From Chloroflexota bacterium (GTDB lineage: Bacteria > Chloroflexota > Dehalococcoidia > Dehalococcoidales > JACQON01), in assembly GCA_016202545.1 (NCBI GenBank), contig JACQON010000002.1:1-64000 (forward strand): 64,000 nucleotides of DNA, given 5' to 3'. A model generated the notes under the pieces. It saw nothing but the letters and a program-made list of their open reading frames with translations, ran no database searches and was not told the DNA's origin. The translations under genes were made by a program, and so were the position numbers. Below, piece by piece: positions 62,982 to 64,000 of the stretch. Positions within the stretch are counted from its first letter, which is position 1, and each line of letters begins with the position of its first letter.

Positions 62982-63123
62982 TGTTTTACTCCTTTCTTTT
63001 TATGAAAATTTAAGAACCACTCTTTATTGGCTCTCCTGCGGGGAAGACAGGTTACATGAAGTCCGACCACTTTTTCCACAACTTCGCGTGGGCTAATTCA
63101 TAGCACATCTTTTTGTTAATGTC

Positions 63124-63147
63124 AAAAGCCCGGCTAAAAACCGGGGG
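63124..63147 (-). terminator. argS terminator
   Basis: On the minus strand CCCGG and CCGGG pair around a TTTTTAG loop and are followed by CTTTTGAC, about 45 bp after the argS stop. Confidence 0.6.
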
Positions 63148-63191
63148 TTTCGTTTCCAGGTCGCCGGGCGGCCGGGTCACTGGCAGCCGGC

Positions 63192-64000
63192 CTACATGCT
63201 CTCCGGTGCCGTCATCCCCATGAGGTGAAGCGTTTTGGCCAGGACAGTCTTGGCTGCCTCAACCAGCTTGAGGCGGGACCCGGTCAACGCCCCATCCTGG
63301 GAGATGACCCGGCACTGCTTATAGAAGACATGGAATACCGTGGCCAGGTCCTGAGCATAGTAGGTGAGATGATGCGGCTCCATGGTCTGGACCACAATCT
63401 CTATCAGCTCCGGCAGAAGCAGCATCTTGCGTATCAGGGTCAACTCCGGCTCACTGACCAGCAGGGAGACATCCCCATCATGGTAGTCAATCCCCCTCTG
63501 CTGCGCCAGGCGCAGAATGCTGGCAATGCGGGCATGGGCATACTGGACGTAGTAGACGGGGTTGTCCGGCGACTCCTTTTTGGCCAGCTCGATGTCAAAG
63601 TCCATCTGGCTGTCCGCCGAGCGGGAGAGGAAGAAAAAGCGGCAGGCATCGGCTCCGACTTCTTCCACCAGCTCACGCAAGGTGACGATGTCGCCGCTGC
63701 GCTTGGAAATGCGCACCATCTCATCGCCCCGGCGCAGGGTGACCATCTGGGAGATTATCACCGTGAACCGCTCGGGGTCGAGTCCCAGGGCGCTGATAAC
63801 CGCCTTCATACGGGAGACATGGCCCTGGTGGTCAGCCCCCCAGATGTTGATTACCCGGTCAAACTTGCGCTCCAGGAACTTGTTGTAGTGATAGGCGATG
63901 TCAGAGGCGAAATAGGTAGGTGAGCCATCGCCGCGCACCACCACGTTGTCCTTATCTTCACCCAGTGCGGTGGAGGCAAACCACGTTGCCCCTTCCCTGT
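63192..64000 (-). CDS. argS: Arginyl-tRNA synthetase, 3' part (start beyond window)
   Basis: The C-terminal 269 residues of ArgRS, open to the window edge. The conserved catalytic strand [29 protein letters not shown] and [20 protein letters not shown] are class I ArgRS hallmarks. [40 protein letters not shown] (KMSKS-equivalent) and [17 protein letters not shown] lead into the C-terminal anticodon-binding helices. The HIGH motif and N-terminus lie outside. The ORF-track start at 63944 is internal. Confidence 0.97.
   Translation of the reverse strand, partial: REGATWFASTALGEDKDNVVVRGDGSPTYFASDIAYHYNKFLERKFDRVINIWGADHQGHVSRMKAVISALGLDPERFTVIISQMVTLRRGDEMVRISKRSGDIVTLRELVEEVGADACRFFFLSRSADSQMDFDIELAKKESPDNPVYYVQYAHARIASILRLAQQRGIDYHDGDVSLLVSEPELTLIRKMLLLPELIEIVVQTMEPHHLTYYAQDLATVFHVFYKQCRVISQDGALTGSRLKLVEAAKTVLAKTLHLMGMTAPESM

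Overview
Organism. The window looks like chromosomal DNA of a Chloroflexota bacterium, most likely Dehalococcoidia-like. The tmRNA reading frame begins on a glycine codon and spells GEREFAFAA, which resembles the short Gly-initiated tag I remember for Dehalococcoides (from memory, not searched). The flavoprotein, ferredoxin, UbiD and TRAP gene content also fits uncultured Dehalococcoidia-type genomes. Replication-independent housekeeping genes are interleaved with accessory DNA; there is no rRNA, tRNA, prophage or CRISPR array.

Layout. 0.2-9 kb: an MBL/beta-CASP hydrolase, an AT-rich three-gene island ending in a RelE-like toxin pair, an MFS exporter, a biotin ligase, and an NfeD-NfeD-slipin operon. 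9-15.4 kb (+): histidine operon hisZ-hisG-hisD-moaD-like-hisC-hisB, in which HisG is a tandem fusion of two HisG domains. 15.4-22.2 kb (-): purD, a VWA protein, a MoxR-type AAA ATPase, purE, purB and purC. 22.3-26.6 kb: a small mobile-looking unit with a GIY-YIG gene between inverted repeats, two unknown genes, guaA, a pstA relic and a secreted matrixin-like protease. 27-34 kb: a flavoprotein plus [2Fe-2S] pair, a regulator plus aminotransferase, and gatCA. 34.2-40 kb: NfeD-like protein, smpB-ssrA, a zf-TFIIB/LemA/HtpX operon, a PAP2 phosphatase and a lipid-kinase-like protein. 40-63 kb (-): a catabolic island. 63.2-64 kb: the 3' part of argS.

The catabolic island is the most distinctive region. 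Three complete UbiD-family decarboxylases and one decayed UbiD relic lie among three different kinds of binding-protein-dependent secondary carboxylate transporter: TAXI-TRAP with three tandem binding proteins, tripartite tricarboxylate (TctABC), and DctPQM-TRAP. Three flavoproteins and two 2[4Fe-4S] ferredoxins accompany them. My reading is import of (aromatic or unsaturated) carboxylates, UbiD decarboxylation or carboxylation, and electron transfer by flavoprotein/ferredoxin pairs. Substrates cannot be told from sequence, and the UbiX needed to make prenyl-FMN is not in the window.

A dispersed repeat (TGTCATTGCGAG...GAAGCAATCTCA) occurs at least seven times between genes, as single copies, as head-to-head pairs with almost no spacer, and as a pair that encloses the GIY-YIG gene. 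Two genes (hisC, purD) appear to start on rare codons (ATT and CTG), because no ATG/GTG/TTG is available upstream of conserved N-terminal sequence.
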